Assembly (NCBI GenBank): GCA_023392535.1
Contig: JAEVYY010000002.1
Coordinates: 62,001-126,000, forward strand
DNA: 64,000 nucleotides
From: Bacillota bacterium
GTDB taxonomy: Bacteria; Bacillota; Clostridia; Lachnospirales; Lachnospiraceae
Reading direction: 5' to 3'
The notes under the pieces were generated by a model. The model was given only the letters and a program-made list of their open reading frames with translations. It was not told the DNA's origin and made no database searches. The translations under genes and the position numbers were made by a program. Below are positions 43,787 through 52,411 of this stretch, one piece after another (position 1 is the first letter of the stretch; each line of letters begins with the position of its first letter).

Positions 43787-44341
43787 ATGAAAAAAAAGAT
43801 ATTATTTACCTGTATGGTTCTATTTTTTATTTTCGTTTTATGTGCATGCTCTCAAAAACAAAAGGATGAGATTTTAAGTTCTCTTGATGAAAAAAGAATA
43901 CTGCAAGATCAGTCCTTTACAGTCTCTTTGAATGATTGGGGAAATGTAAGGTTCGTTTCGTACGGACCGGATAGCGGTAATGATTTTGAAGATGTGTCAT
44001 TTTACTTAGTGAAAGACAACACAATCCTATATTCTTTTCCCGCTTATTGTGAAAATAACAGTACTGTAAATTATGTAGGTCTCTTTGATAGTGTAGCTGG
44101 TGTAAGTTTTTATGATGTGAATCAGGATACGGTCAAAGATGTAATTGTCATAATTAATTATGTCACAGGGGCAGGCCCGCAAGGAATGACTCCTCGACCA
44201 ACAGTCAGAATATTCCTGGCTGACAAAAAAGAATTTTATCTGGCAACTGATTTCATGAATGAGATCACTGAAACGATTGCAGAAAAAGATCTTACCCTTA
44301 CAACGATCTGTGATTTTTTGGATTCAAAGAAGGTAAAATAG
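43787..44341 (+). CDS. Small lipoprotein of unknown function
   Basis: A 184-residue lipoprotein: MKKKILFTCMVLFFIFVLCACS has the lipobox LCAC. The mature part is about 160 residues without a recognised domain; DVNQDTVKDVIVIINYVTG is an FG-GAP/VCBS-like repeat segment. It begins 25 bases after the AraC gene with AAGGAG upstream, so it is probably co-transcribed. A role as sensor or surface protein cannot be specified. Confidence 0.8.
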   Translation: MKKKILFTCMVLFFIFVLCACSQKQKDEILSSLDEKRILQDQSFTVSLNDWGNVRFVSYGPDSGNDFEDVSFYLVKDNTILYSFPAYCENNSTVNYVGLFDSVAGVSFYDVNQDTVKDVIVIINYVTGAGPQGMTPRPTVRIFLADKKEFYLATDFMNEITETIAEKDLTLTTICDFLDSKKVK

Positions 44342-44380
44342 ACTGGGTTTAGGTTTACCATTTGAACTAAAGTAATTGAA

Positions 44381-45322
44381 CTAGATTGATAAAAAATGTA
44401 GTTGCAAACTATCTATCTTTTTTATGATTAGTTTCGATAATTCAACTGGTTGCACAGCTAGTACGTTTTTCCCATATCCAATAAAATAATTCGCAATAAA
44501 GTCTTCTTCTTTACGATTATAAAATCCACGAATAAAATATCGCCCATTTACCGAGTCTAACCTCATGGAAGGATAATGTTCCTTTTGAAATATGTCTTTT
44601 CCTTTTTCAGACACTAATACTTCAAATTCTGTAGCATCAGCCTCCTTAAATAACATATCCGAATATTTTGTAAAATAAGGCAACGGCTTTGCTGAGTATT
44701 GGTTATTTTCATGTATGTGTTTCACCTTGTCACACCGCAGCACTTGTATTTTCTTCGTTTTAAAGTTATAACCTGTCGCATACCATTGCCCAAAGGAGGC
44801 TGATATATCAAAGAATTGTAAAATATAGTTATTTTCAATATCATTTTTACTATACGTTACCTCGCATATCTTTTCGTCTATGGCGAATTGCAAAATATTT
44901 TTTAAAAATTTACAGTGATTCTTCTGTGAAATAGACCCCAGTCGAAATACTGTTTCCGTTTTTCTAAGCAGTTCTATTTTTTGTGGAGAAAGACATGTTT
45001 CAAATTTCTGTTTTAATTTTTCCACGCTTAAATGAAACGGTGTAGATTCATAAGCACGTAATGTAAGCATTGAAAAATATAACGCAAACACTTCATCCAT
45101 ATTAAAAACAATAGGAGATAATAATTTGTTTGGAAGAATCCTATAAAATCCGCTTCTTCCTGCTTGAGAATAAATCGGCATCCCTAATTCTTCTAGCGAT
45201 TGTATATCTCTGAGTGCTGTACTTTTTGAAACATGATACCTTTGTATGATATCTTTTAAATGAAATAAATTTTTGTCATTTAAGTAAAACAACATATCAT
45301 TTATACGTTCTGCCTTGTTCAT
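44381..45322 (-). CDS. WYL-domain transcriptional regulator
   Basis: A 313-residue protein with an N-terminal DeoR-like helix-turn-helix (DIIQRYHVSKSTALRDIQSLEELGMPIYS) and a ligand-binding WYL-type domain (FGQWYATGYNFKTKKIQVLRCDKV) with a C-terminal WCX-like extension. WYL regulators sense nucleotides or single-stranded DNA in several systems. It is divergent from an S51 peptidase and UDG-like gene pair, and an inverted repeat spans the shared promoter region. Confidence 0.88.
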   Translation of the reverse strand: MNKAERINDMLFYLNDKNLFHLKDIIQRYHVSKSTALRDIQSLEELGMPIYSQAGRSGFYRILPNKLLSPIVFNMDEVFALYFSMLTLRAYESTPFHLSVEKLKQKFETCLSPQKIELLRKTETVFRLGSISQKNHCKFLKNILQFAIDEKICEVTYSKNDIENNYILQFFDISASFGQWYATGYNFKTKKIQVLRCDKVKHIHENNQYSAKPLPYFTKYSDMLFKEADATEFEVLVSEKGKDIFQKEHYPSMRLDSVNGRYFIRGFYNRKEEDFIANYFIGYGKNVLAVQPVELSKLIIKKIDSLQLHFLSI

Positions 45323-45323
45323 T

Positions 45324-45376
45324 GAAATCGTTCCTTTTCATTTTTTATAAATGGTATCATATAATGAAACGATTTC
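45324..45376. promoter_or_regulatory. Inverted repeat in the WYL/S51 intergenic region
   Basis: GAAATCGTT (45324-45332) and AACGATTTC (45368-45376) are perfect 9-bp inverted copies separated by 35 bases. They lie in the only control region for the divergent WYL regulator and S51 peptidase genes and are candidate binding sites for the regulator. Confidence 0.5.
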
Positions 45377-45419
45377 CTAGTACACTACCTTTATAAATAA
45401 AAAAGGAGAATTAATTTAT

Positions 45420-46034
45420 ATGAAAAATCTATTTTTAGCATCCTCATTTAAAGATGTTGCAACTATCTTTACAAATTTAAAAACAGATCTGATGGGCAAA
45501 AGGGTCACCTTTATTCCAACTGCAAGCAAGGTCGAAAAAGTTGTTTTTTATGTTTCATCAGGAAAAAAGGCACTTGAGAAAATGGGACTTGTGGTTGATA
45601 TCCTTGATATTTCTACAGCTACCACGGATGAAATAAAAGATAAGTTAGAGACAAATGATTTTATCTATATAACGGGTGGTAACACATTCTTTCTTTTACA
45701 AGAACTAAAAAGAACCGGAGCGGATAAAATAATCATTAAAGAAGTAAATGCAGGTAAGCAATACATCGGTGAATCCGCTGGAGCGATGGTCGTATCTGCT
45801 AATATAGCATACGCGCAAAAAATGGATAGTATCAAAAAAGCGCCTGATTTAAAGGATTATGATGCTTTAGGCTTAGTCGATTTTTACCCTGTGCCCCATT
45901 ATAAAAGTGCGCCCTTTACAAAAATTGTGCAAACGATACTAGATACCTACTCTTCTACACTAAATTTATCCCCGATTAGTAACCACGATGCCATCATTGT
46001 TCGGAATAATGAAAAAGAAATAGTAAGAAGTTGA
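45420..46034 (+). CDS. Peptidase S51-like (dipeptidase E/cyanophycinase family) protein
   Basis: A 204-residue cytoplasmic serine peptidase-like protein. The catalytic Ser is in GESAGAMVVS, preceded by FIYITGGNTFFLLQEL; the His is in VPHYKSAPF. These match the S51 family (aspartyl dipeptidase PepE). An AAAAGGAG ribosome binding site is present. It is followed 36 bases later by a UDG-like gene in the same direction. Confidence 0.88.
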   Translation: MKNLFLASSFKDVATIFTNLKTDLMGKRVTFIPTASKVEKVVFYVSSGKKALEKMGLVVDILDISTATTDEIKDKLETNDFIYITGGNTFFLLQELKRTGADKIIIKEVNAGKQYIGESAGAMVVSANIAYAQKMDSIKKAPDLKDYDALGLVDFYPVPHYKSAPFTKIVQTILDTYSSTLNLSPISNHDAIIVRNNEKEIVRS

Positions 46035-46070
46035 TATAAAAAAAATTGTAAATCGAAAGGGGAATCGAAA

Positions 46071-46664
46071 ATGAATGTGAAACAAGAATTAGAAAAATCA
46101 GTTGGGTATATAGAACACATACAATTGAACGATCTTAAGATAGATCCCTTGAAAATCAAAGCAATCATGATAAATGAGGTGGTTCCTGCGGATCCTAGTC
46201 AGGATTTCTATGGACAGCCAGATGCCGCATATCTAAAGACTACGATTCCTCTGTTTCAAAAGGCAGGCGCAAATGTTATGAACGTACAAGATATTTTACA
46301 AATGGGCATCTATTTAACAAACGCAGTTAAAATACCGAAATCAAATTACACGATCGAAAATAGTAGTGTGGAGGATAGCTTGCCTTATCTTGAGCAAGAG
46401 CTTGCACTATTTCCGAATATCAAGGTCATTATGCTTATGGGAGATGTGGCAAAAAAAACGTTTAATAGAATTGCAAAAAAAGTAACTAAGAAGAATGTTA
46501 TCCCTTCTATTGCAACCTACAAAATAAGAAATAGCCAGTTTTTTTACGGGAATATTCGGGTCATGCCTTCCTATATCATGACAGGTGGCAATATTTTAAT
46601 TGAAAAATCAAAATTTAGAATGGCATCTGAAGATATTTCCGTAATGTTTCATATCATAAAATAG
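46071..46664 (+). CDS. Uracil-DNA glycosylase superfamily-like protein
   Basis: A 197-residue protein with the fold pattern of the UDG superfamily: IKAIMINEVVPADPSQDFYGQ near the N-terminus corresponds to the first catalytic motif, and VIMLMGDVAKKTFNRIAK to the central strand with a Gly-Asp. The usual second motif (HPSP) is replaced by VMPSYIMTGGN, so normal uracil excision is doubtful. It may be a glycosylase-like repair enzyme or a relative with changed function. It is co-transcribed with the S51 peptidase under a WYL regulator. Confidence 0.6.
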   Translation: MNVKQELEKSVGYIEHIQLNDLKIDPLKIKAIMINEVVPADPSQDFYGQPDAAYLKTTIPLFQKAGANVMNVQDILQMGIYLTNAVKIPKSNYTIENSSVEDSLPYLEQELALFPNIKVIMLMGDVAKKTFNRIAKKVTKKNVIPSIATYKIRNSQFFYGNIRVMPSYIMTGGNILIEKSKFRMASEDISVMFHIIK

Positions 46665-46698
46665 CGGTGCATAAGGTTTTATTAGTGCAAAATTCTTA

Positions 46699-46727
46699 TT
46701 GACTCACTTGTTTTTTTTCGATAGAAT
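46699..46727 (+). promoter_or_regulatory. Promoter of the CorC leader and transporter
   Basis: TTGACT (46699-46704), 17 bases, TAGAAT (46722-46727). Transcription would start about 46734, giving a 200-base leader before the transporter start codon. Confidence 0.75.
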
Positions 46728-46770
46728 TATATATTATACTAACTATTTAAGGAGATGGAGCATAAACGAT

Positions 46771-46860
46771 ATGGATGACAGTGACAGTAACAACAATGAT
46801 AAGCCTCCTTTATGCCATATTTTAAATCGAATCAGGCATAGCCTATGGTTGCGTGAATAA
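46771..46860 (+). CDS. Leader peptide upstream of the CorC/HlyC transporter
   Basis: A 29-residue open frame starting MDDSDSNNNDKPP and ending in a basic tail RIRHSLWLRE, with GGAG 10 bases upstream of the ATG. The acidic, asparagine-rich and double-proline N-terminus followed by a basic tail resembles E. coli MgtL. In MgtL, an acidic and proline-rich nascent chain destabilises the ribosome when magnesium is low. The last eight codons form the 5' arm of the terminator hairpin, so ribosome position would decide whether it forms. It is too short for standard gene calls. A coding role is inferred from the ribosome binding site, composition and overlap with the hairpin. Confidence 0.6.
   Translation: MDDSDSNNNDKPPLCHILNRIRHSLWLRE
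46811..46840 (+). promoter_or_regulatory. Anti-terminator hairpin of the CorC leader
   Basis: TATGCC (46811-46816) pairs with GGCATA (46835-46840), which overlaps the 5' arm of the terminator at 46837, so the two hairpins exclude each other. CTCCTT (46805-46810) can also pair with the leader ribosome binding site AAGGAG (46749-46754), which could shut off leader translation. Confidence 0.5.
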
Positions 46861-46881
46861 CGCAATAGGCTGTGTTTTTTT
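46837..46881 (+). terminator. Attenuator terminator before the CorC/HlyC gene
   Basis: A 9-bp outer stem (46837-46845 with 46866-46874) and 6-bp inner stem TTGCGT/ACGCAA with a 5-nt loop are followed by seven T residues. It starts inside the leader peptide frame, whose stop codon lies in the loop. Confidence 0.8.
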
Positions 46882-46936
46882 GCTTTTATAGGAATGGTGA
46901 TAGTACTTTATAATTGGATTTTAAGGAGGATTTATT

Positions 46937-48286
46937 TTGGAAGATTCTATTCTATTTTTGATTCTATTGCAGGTAATTTTGATTGGGTTAAATGCAATAT
47001 TTGCTTGTGCAGAGATTGCAGTCATTTCCATGAATGACAGTAAACTTGCTAAACTGGTAACAGAGGGGGATAAACGAGCGGTACGCCTTGCCCGGCTGAC
47101 CAGCCAGCCCGCACGTTTTTTAGCGACCATTCAAGTGGCTATCACTCTTTCCGGCTTTTTAGGAAGCGCTTTTGCTGCCGATAATTTTTCTGATAGATTA
47201 GTTGCTTTACTAGTAGGGCTTGGTATTTCACTCCCTATTAAAACACTGGATACGATAGCGGTCGTTTTAATTACGATAACATTGTCCTATTTCACTCTGA
47301 TTTTTGGTGAGCTTGTACCCAAAAGAGTTGCTATGCGTAAGGCAGAAGCTCTGGCACTTGGGATGTCTGCCCTCATTAGTGCAATAGCTAAATTTTTCGC
47401 GCCGATTGTCTGGCTTCTGACCGCATCGACCAATACCATTCTTCGATTACTTGGCATTGATCCGAATACGGATGAGGATGATGTCAGTGAAGAAGAAATT
47501 CGTATGATGGTAGATGTAGGTAGTGAAAAAGGGGCTATTGATCATGAAGAAAAGCAGTTCATACAAAATGTCTTTGAATTCGATGACCTGATTGCTGGTG
47601 ATATCGCTACACACCGCACTGATATCTCTCTTCTATGGCTGGAAGAAAGCATGGAGGATTGGAAACGCACCATCCATAGCAGTCGACATACCCGTTATCC
47701 CGTCTGTAGTGATTCTTCGGATAATATTATCGGTATACTAAACGCAAAGGACTATTTTCGTCTGGAAGATAAAAGCCGGGAGTCTTTAATGGCGAAGGCA
47801 GTAAAACCTGCTTATTTTGTTCCTGAAAGCGTAAAGGCCGATGTACTGTTCCGCAACATGAAACATAGCCACAACAATCTCGCCGTAGTACTTGACGAAT
47901 ATGGTGGCATGAGTGGTATCATTACTATAAATGATCTTGTCCAACAGCTTGTGGGCGACTTTAATGATGACGAACCGTATGAGGATAAATCAGCTATGAT
48001 TGAGCAGATAGACTCCAAGACATGGAAAGTTCATGGCAGTACTTCTCTTGAGGATTTATCTGAAAGACTGGGCATTTCTCTTTCCAGTGAAGAGTATGAT
48101 ACTTTCAATGGATTGGTTTTTGATGCACTAGGTACGATTCCACAAGATGGTGAAACGGTAGATGTTGAAACAGAAGAACTCATCATTAAGGTCACCAAAA
48201 TTCAAGACCATCAAGTTGCAAAAGCAATGGTTTGTTTAAAAACACCACAACTAAAAAATGATACCATGGAACCTTTTGGCGAATAG
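46937..48286 (+). CDS. CorC/HlyC (CNNM, DUF21-CBS) family transporter
   Basis: A 449-residue membrane protein. The N-terminal DUF21/CNNM domain has four hydrophobic segments (LNAIFACAEIAVISMND; ATIQVAITLSGFLGSAFAADN; VLITITLSYFTLIFGELVPKRVAM). It is followed by two CBS domains (about 220-340) and a C-terminal CorC_HlyC domain (DTFNGLVFDALGTIPQDGE). Relatives such as MpfA export magnesium and bind Mg-ATP with their CBS pair. The start is TTG with AAGGAGG 7 bases upstream. An attenuated leader with a candidate magnesium-sensing leader peptide lies in front. Confidence 0.92.
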   Translation: MEDSILFLILLQVILIGLNAIFACAEIAVISMNDSKLAKLVTEGDKRAVRLARLTSQPARFLATIQVAITLSGFLGSAFAADNFSDRLVALLVGLGISLPIKTLDTIAVVLITITLSYFTLIFGELVPKRVAMRKAEALALGMSALISAIAKFFAPIVWLLTASTNTILRLLGIDPNTDEDDVSEEEIRMMVDVGSEKGAIDHEEKQFIQNVFEFDDLIAGDIATHRTDISLLWLEESMEDWKRTIHSSRHTRYPVCSDSSDNIIGILNAKDYFRLEDKSRESLMAKAVKPAYFVPESVKADVLFRNMKHSHNNLAVVLDEYGGMSGIITINDLVQQLVGDFNDDEPYEDKSAMIEQIDSKTWKVHGSTSLEDLSERLGISLSSEEYDTFNGLVFDALGTIPQDGETVDVETEELIIKVTKIQDHQVAKAMVCLKTPQLKNDTMEPFGE

Positions 48287-48300
48287 ATGCTAATAAATGT

Positions 48301-48335
48301 CATGCGACGACGACTGTAAAAGTCGACATCGCATG
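48301..48335. terminator. Hairpin between convergent CorC and GNAT genes
   Basis: CATGCGA/TCGCATG and inner CGACT/AGTCG form an interrupted 12-bp stem with no T-run. It probably protects or ends both converging transcripts. Confidence 0.5.
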
Positions 48336-48348
48336 CATGGTAAAGGGC

Positions 48349-48993
48349 TCAATGTACAACGGAATGACTGTAAATATAAAATTCTTCCTGACTTGGCATA
48401 ACTTTCTTTTCCATCTTCTGAAGGCTGTCATCAAAGCGTTCGGCCTCTTCTTCGTCTATCTTCATCACAGGACTGTCGTAGTAGACCCATTTCCTTCCAT
48501 CCAGTACGTCAGGTCTCAGTTCTTTTACCATCATTGCTGTTGGACAGGTTCCATTTTCAAGACAGATATTGTACTTTTTACAGCTCTTAAATCCACGGCT
48601 TACATAATTGCCTGGATTTCCAAATATTACAATAGTATCATAACCAAGTTCAACTGCCAGTTTAAAAGAATGCTCAATAAGCCTTTTCCCCAGACCCGTT
48701 CTTTGATATTCAGGAAGAATGCAGACAGGACCAAAAGTAAGGATTTCTTTTTCTTGCAAAGATTCATCCACCAGTTTGGCTTTTGTGTACATGATATTTC
48801 CTATGATGTGATCATCTACTTCAATTACCAGATCTAACTCCTTCACAAAGTCCTCATGAGCTCGCATAACATGAACCAAAAAGTGTTCATTGCATCCGGG
48901 AATGTATAAATTCCAAAAAGATTTTCGCGTTATTTCTTCCACCTTCTCATAATCTGACTCTGATTCATTTCTAATTTTTACATTCCTTTCCAT
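48349..48993 (-). CDS. GNAT N-acetyltransferase
   Basis: A 214-residue acetyltransferase. The acetyl-CoA binding motif is PEYQRTGLGKRLIEHSF, preceded by LTFGPVCI and followed by IVIFGNPGNYVSRGFKS. It is a paralogue of the GNAT at 61036 (shared SFWNLYIPGCNEHF/AFWNVYRPGCLEHY segment). Substrate unknown. It is transcribed towards the CorC gene. Confidence 0.88.
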   Translation of the reverse strand: MERNVKIRNESESDYEKVEEITRKSFWNLYIPGCNEHFLVHVMRAHEDFVKELDLVIEVDDHIIGNIMYTKAKLVDESLQEKEILTFGPVCILPEYQRTGLGKRLIEHSFKLAVELGYDTIVIFGNPGNYVSRGFKSCKKYNICLENGTCPTAMMVKELRPDVLDGRKWVYYDSPVMKIDEEEAERFDDSLQKMEKKVMPSQEEFYIYSHSVVH

Positions 48994-49046
48994 ATAACCT
49001 CCCTATCATCTTATCAAAAGTTTGTATTCATTGGGTACAATATCAC

Positions 49047-49889
49047 TTACAGTGGCAAAATCATCTCATATTGACTGATGAAATGCTCGAATCCTAGAGC
49101 CGTAAGAAATTTTAGTACTGTATTTTTTTCTGCTTCAACATTCAGAATGCGAACTTTTGCTGCTTCTGTATTACTTACTAACTCGGCAAGCAAACTAGTT
49201 CCAATACCCAATCTGCGGTATGCAGGGCTGACCGCGAACTGAGGAATATCACCCGTTATCCGCTCAATAATACCGTATCCGACCATTTTGTCATCTGATT
49301 TGGCAATAACAGTAATAAAAGCTTCGGGAGCGGCTAAGATAGAATCAATTGCATTTTGCCAAGAAGGCTCAAACTCCCAGAACGACACCACCTGTTCCCA
49401 GTCAACTTCGCCTATCTCTACCGTATGCTGCTGGGAACTTGGAATCATTTTTATTGGCTCCATTTGAAAGCAGCAAAATTCTCTCTGTATCTGGAACCCC
49501 TGTTTTTGATATAATTTAATGGCTGGCAGGTTTTCTTTTATTACTTCCAGCAGATATTGTCCTACCTGCTTATCTCTTAGAATAGTCATTTCTTTCTGAA
49601 AAATTTGGCTTGTGATTCTCTGCCTACGATATTCCTGCGTAATACCTGTCGCAATATCGTAGGCAATAGGCATTCCATGTTGTATGCGTAATCCGGTCAG
49701 TGAAAAGCCAATCAATTTTGTCCCCTCGAATGCCCCAACTGAGATTCCTAAGTAAAGTCCGCGTCGCCGCATCATCCGATCAAAATCCGCAAACGAAATA
49801 TCCATATTCACCTGATAATCCGAAAACGCTTCGATAAAAGCACTGTGGAGCGTGCTAAGGTCCGTTTGTTCTAAGGTCTTAAAAATCAT
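49047..49889 (-). CDS. GNAT N-acetyltransferase with two acetyltransferase-like halves
   Basis: A 280-residue protein: residues 1-140 contain a first GNAT-like half (GITQEYRRQRITSQIFQKEM) and residues about 160-280 a second (PAYRRLGIGTSLLAELVSN). Such double GNATs are common and often only one half is active. No substrate can be inferred. It is 53 bases from the GNAT at 48349 on the same strand but apparently independently started. Confidence 0.85.
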   Translation of the reverse strand: MIFKTLEQTDLSTLHSAFIEAFSDYQVNMDISFADFDRMMRRRGLYLGISVGAFEGTKLIGFSLTGLRIQHGMPIAYDIATGITQEYRRQRITSQIFQKEMTILRDKQVGQYLLEVIKENLPAIKLYQKQGFQIQREFCCFQMEPIKMIPSSQQHTVEIGEVDWEQVVSFWEFEPSWQNAIDSILAAPEAFITVIAKSDDKMVGYGIIERITGDIPQFAVSPAYRRLGIGTSLLAELVSNTEAAKVRILNVEAEKNTVLKFLTALGFEHFISQYEMILPL

Positions 49890-49941
49890 ATTTTTTCAAA
49901 TGCTTCCGCAGAGTAAGCACTACTTCCTTTCTTAATCTTCC

Positions 49942-50301
49942 TTATATTTTCTCTAAATTTTCCACCGTTCTGTCATTTTTGACATTTCCCGTATTTAAGG
50001 TAGCCTTTGGTTCCAGAAGCATAACATGAACTTCTTCCTCTGCGACCGGCATATGTTCTATTCCCCTTGGTATGATAAAAAATTCTCCCTCGTTTAGAAC
50101 GATATCTTCTGTACGAAGTTTAATGACCAAGTTCCCTTTAACAACCAAGAACATTTCATCCTCATTTTCATGCATATGCCATACAAATTCACCTTTTAAT
50201 TTTACCAATTTTATGTAGGATTCATTCAAATCACCAACGATTTTTGGACTCCAGTAATCATTGAAAGTATTTAACTTTTCATTAATATTCACTTTTTTCA
50301 T
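49942..50301 (-). CDS. Small cupin-domain protein
   Basis: A 119-residue single-domain cupin with the metal-binding motifs VWHMHENEDEMFLVVKG and FFIIPRGIEHMPVAEEE, giving the three-His/one-Glu pattern. The ATG at 50301 (GGAGA 6 bases upstream) is preferred to a TTG 4 codons earlier. The protein may be a small enzyme or ligand-binding protein. Nothing in the context assigns a role. Confidence 0.85.
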   Translation of the reverse strand: MKKVNINEKLNTFNDYWSPKIVGDLNESYIKLVKLKGEFVWHMHENEDEMFLVVKGNLVIKLRTEDIVLNEGEFFIIPRGIEHMPVAEEEVHVMLLEPKATLNTGNVKNDRTVENLEKI

Positions 50302-50453
50302 GTCATTCTCCAATCTAGAAACACAGACTATTTGCTATGTAATTATCGTACCACATTTTTTACTTCGTGTCATGAATTCTCACCCTATCATCATTGCTTC
50401 GAATATTTTTATTGGGAAACGCATAGTTATACTAATAATATAGAGTTAATGGG

Positions 50454-51344
50454 GTGATATTTATACTTTCAACAGAAAAATATGTGCAGCTCTCTCTTCA
50501 ATATAATCTGTTTTGGATTCGCATAATGAAAGAGCATGCCATATTCATTGAGGCCACGATGCCGCCCCCTGGTCGGCAGTATGGGCTCCAGGCAGGGTTA
50601 TTCAGACAAAATTACGACCACCTGATGAGCTTGACTATCCAGTTATCAAACGGGGTTATTAAAGCAAATGATCTTCATTCAGGCCAGTTCTACACCCAGT
50701 ATACCGAAAAAGCAGAGCGCCAGACCCAGACTTCTACGGGCATAAACATCGACAGTGGTCTTACGCAGTTAGAATACAATTTGGAACCTTACAGCACGAA
50801 CTTCACCGCAAGCACTTATCTGAAAGAGTCCGTATGCGCATTGAACGAAAATCTATTAAGACTGACAAATTCCTTCGTTCAGTTTAAATCGGAGCTATTA
50901 AACCTACGAACCTGCTGTACTCTGTTCACCATGATGTATACAGCAGATATTGAACATATTCTCCTTGAAGCTCAGCGATACCAAAATATACTAACCAGAC
51001 TACAGAATAGGGAAGACTTAATTACGGAAGACGACATAAGCTTCTGGACACAAAATATGGCAGGGCATGCTAAAGTGATGCGTGGAGAACTTGATCCTAC
51101 TCAGGCGGCTTACATCAAGCAGGCAAATTCTTTTGCAGACAAATTTGACAGCCTTGCTGCGGAAACAAACTGCTTGAATAATCGCACAGCGGGCATATTG
51201 CTCTCAGATACCCAGGCAATAGCTGCATTTAAGGCAATGATCACACAAGGTATACTTATGTGTAAAGTGCCAGCGATTTTGCTCTCTCTCTATACGGAGC
51301 ATCTTTTGAGAGAAGCAAACCATTTTATTTGGCTTCTTAAATAA
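50454..51344 (+). CDS. DUF2935 family protein
   Basis: A 296-residue mostly helical protein. YNLFWIRIMKEHAIFIEATMPPP near the start and a second related half (HILLEAQRYQNIL; EHLLREANHFIWLL) fit the duplicated four-helix DUF2935 family, which has conserved His and Glu residues suggestive of metal binding. The start is GTG. Function unknown. It is convergent with the DsbA-like gene, sharing a terminator. Confidence 0.8.
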   Translation: MIFILSTEKYVQLSLQYNLFWIRIMKEHAIFIEATMPPPGRQYGLQAGLFRQNYDHLMSLTIQLSNGVIKANDLHSGQFYTQYTEKAERQTQTSTGINIDSGLTQLEYNLEPYSTNFTASTYLKESVCALNENLLRLTNSFVQFKSELLNLRTCCTLFTMMYTADIEHILLEAQRYQNILTRLQNREDLITEDDISFWTQNMAGHAKVMRGELDPTQAAYIKQANSFADKFDSLAAETNCLNNRTAGILLSDTQAIAAFKAMITQGILMCKVPAILLSLYTEHLLREANHFIWLLK

Positions 51345-51356
51345 TAGCCAGACACA

Positions 51357-51404
51357 AAAAATCAGATTAGAAATCCATCCACAGGATTCTAGTCTGATTT
51401 TTGC
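51357..51404. terminator. Bidirectional terminator between DUF2935 and DsbA-like genes
   Basis: AAAAATCAGA, then TAGAA and TCC, pair with GGA, TTCTA and TCTGATTTTT with single mismatches, flanked by A- and T-runs. It overlaps the last codons of the DsbA-like gene. Confidence 0.85.
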
Positions 51405-52267
51405 TTATGTATCTCCTTCATTCGCCACACTGATGTAAGACAAAGCTCTCCCAAAAAATGATGCAATTCATAATGGCCTTTGCGTAAGCCTTTTTGTATA
51501 AATGATTTTACCTCAGACTGTTCCATATCGTACATTACTTCCATCTCTTTCGAAAAAAGAAGTTTGTCATGATTCATAAAATAAGAGAGTGCCGGTACTT
51601 TTTTTGGCTTTATATCTTCGATCTTCAGCACTTTTCTTAAGGCATTGATATAGTCCTCAAGCGGATGATTCCCAACGATTTTTACACCTTCCTTCATTTC
51701 ATTAACAAATACAACCGTAGGGAAAACGGCAGCACCTAAACTTCGGGCAAGACTAAAATCCTCCTCTAACAGTTTTTGACCAAACGGTGTCTCCGCCTCA
51801 TGCGCGATTGCTGTTCCATCAAGATTGAGTTTATGAATAATTTCTATGTTAACGGCAACATTTGAAATATTTTTATTACATACAAAGAGTTCTTCTCTTG
51901 CACGACGAAGGTATGCAAACGCCTTTGCATCACCATAATACTTTTGTATGATCTTGAATACGCGTGAAGGTGGATAGGAAGATGTTATTGGATTATCTAT
52001 CATTAAAGAACCATCTATTGGCATCCTGGAAATTTCTGAAACTTCTTTCCAGTGAGAAGCAACATCTGCCGGTTTATAAATTCCATGTTCCGGATCAATT
52101 GGTCCATCATTCCATTTTTCCAGCAGGCCTCCCATAACTGTATGAAAATTAAAATAATCCCCAAACTGCTCCAAAAAACGATGTAACACTGGTTCAAATG
52201 CCCAACAATAGGAGCAGATTGGATCTGTAACATAATACAGGTTAATCGTGACTGGTTGTTCCTTCAT
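51389..52267 (-). CDS. DsbA-family thiol oxidoreductase-like protein (FrnE/SpxH-type)
   Basis: A 292-residue cytoplasmic thioredoxin-fold protein with a helical insertion. The active-site CxxC is CSYC in VTDPICSYCWAFEPV; the cis-Pro strand is in LGAAVFPTVVFVNE. Relatives include FrnE isomerases and the ClpXP adaptor SpxH/YjbH. No signal peptide. Next to the ars operon, divergent from arsR, it could help with arsenic-caused thiol stress, but that is only positional. Confidence 0.82.
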   Translation of the reverse strand: MKEQPVTINLYYVTDPICSYCWAFEPVLHRFLEQFGDYFNFHTVMGGLLEKWNDGPIDPEHGIYKPADVASHWKEVSEISRMPIDGSLMIDNPITSSYPPSRVFKIIQKYYGDAKAFAYLRRAREELFVCNKNISNVAVNIEIIHKLNLDGTAIAHEAETPFGQKLLEEDFSLARSLGAAVFPTVVFVNEMKEGVKIVGNHPLEDYINALRKVLKIEDIKPKKVPALSYFMNHDKLLFSKEMEVMYDMEQSEVKSFIQKGLRKGHYELHHFLGELCLTSVWRMKEIHKQKSD

Positions 52268-52382
52268 ATTTTTTCCTCCAATTCTTCCCCTTTTCTTTTT
52301 AAGACATCTTTACTTTTTTATAGTATGAATATTATATCGAATAAATCTAGGTGGAACAAGGGGCGATTTCATATAAAACAGA

Positions 52383-52411
52383 TTGACAATATTCTATCTG
52401 TTGCCTATTAT
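52383..52411 (+). promoter_or_regulatory. Promoter of the ars operon
   Basis: A perfect TTGACA (52383-52388), 17 bases, TATTAT (52406-52411), about 33 bases before the arsR start. Confidence 0.8.

Noticed and set aside
46771..46881. M-box or yybP-ykoY riboswitch before the CorC gene
   Set aside because: The leader is only about 200 bases, lacks the conserved M-box and yybP-ykoY cores, and its hairpins overlap a short open frame, pointing to peptide-coupled attenuation instead.
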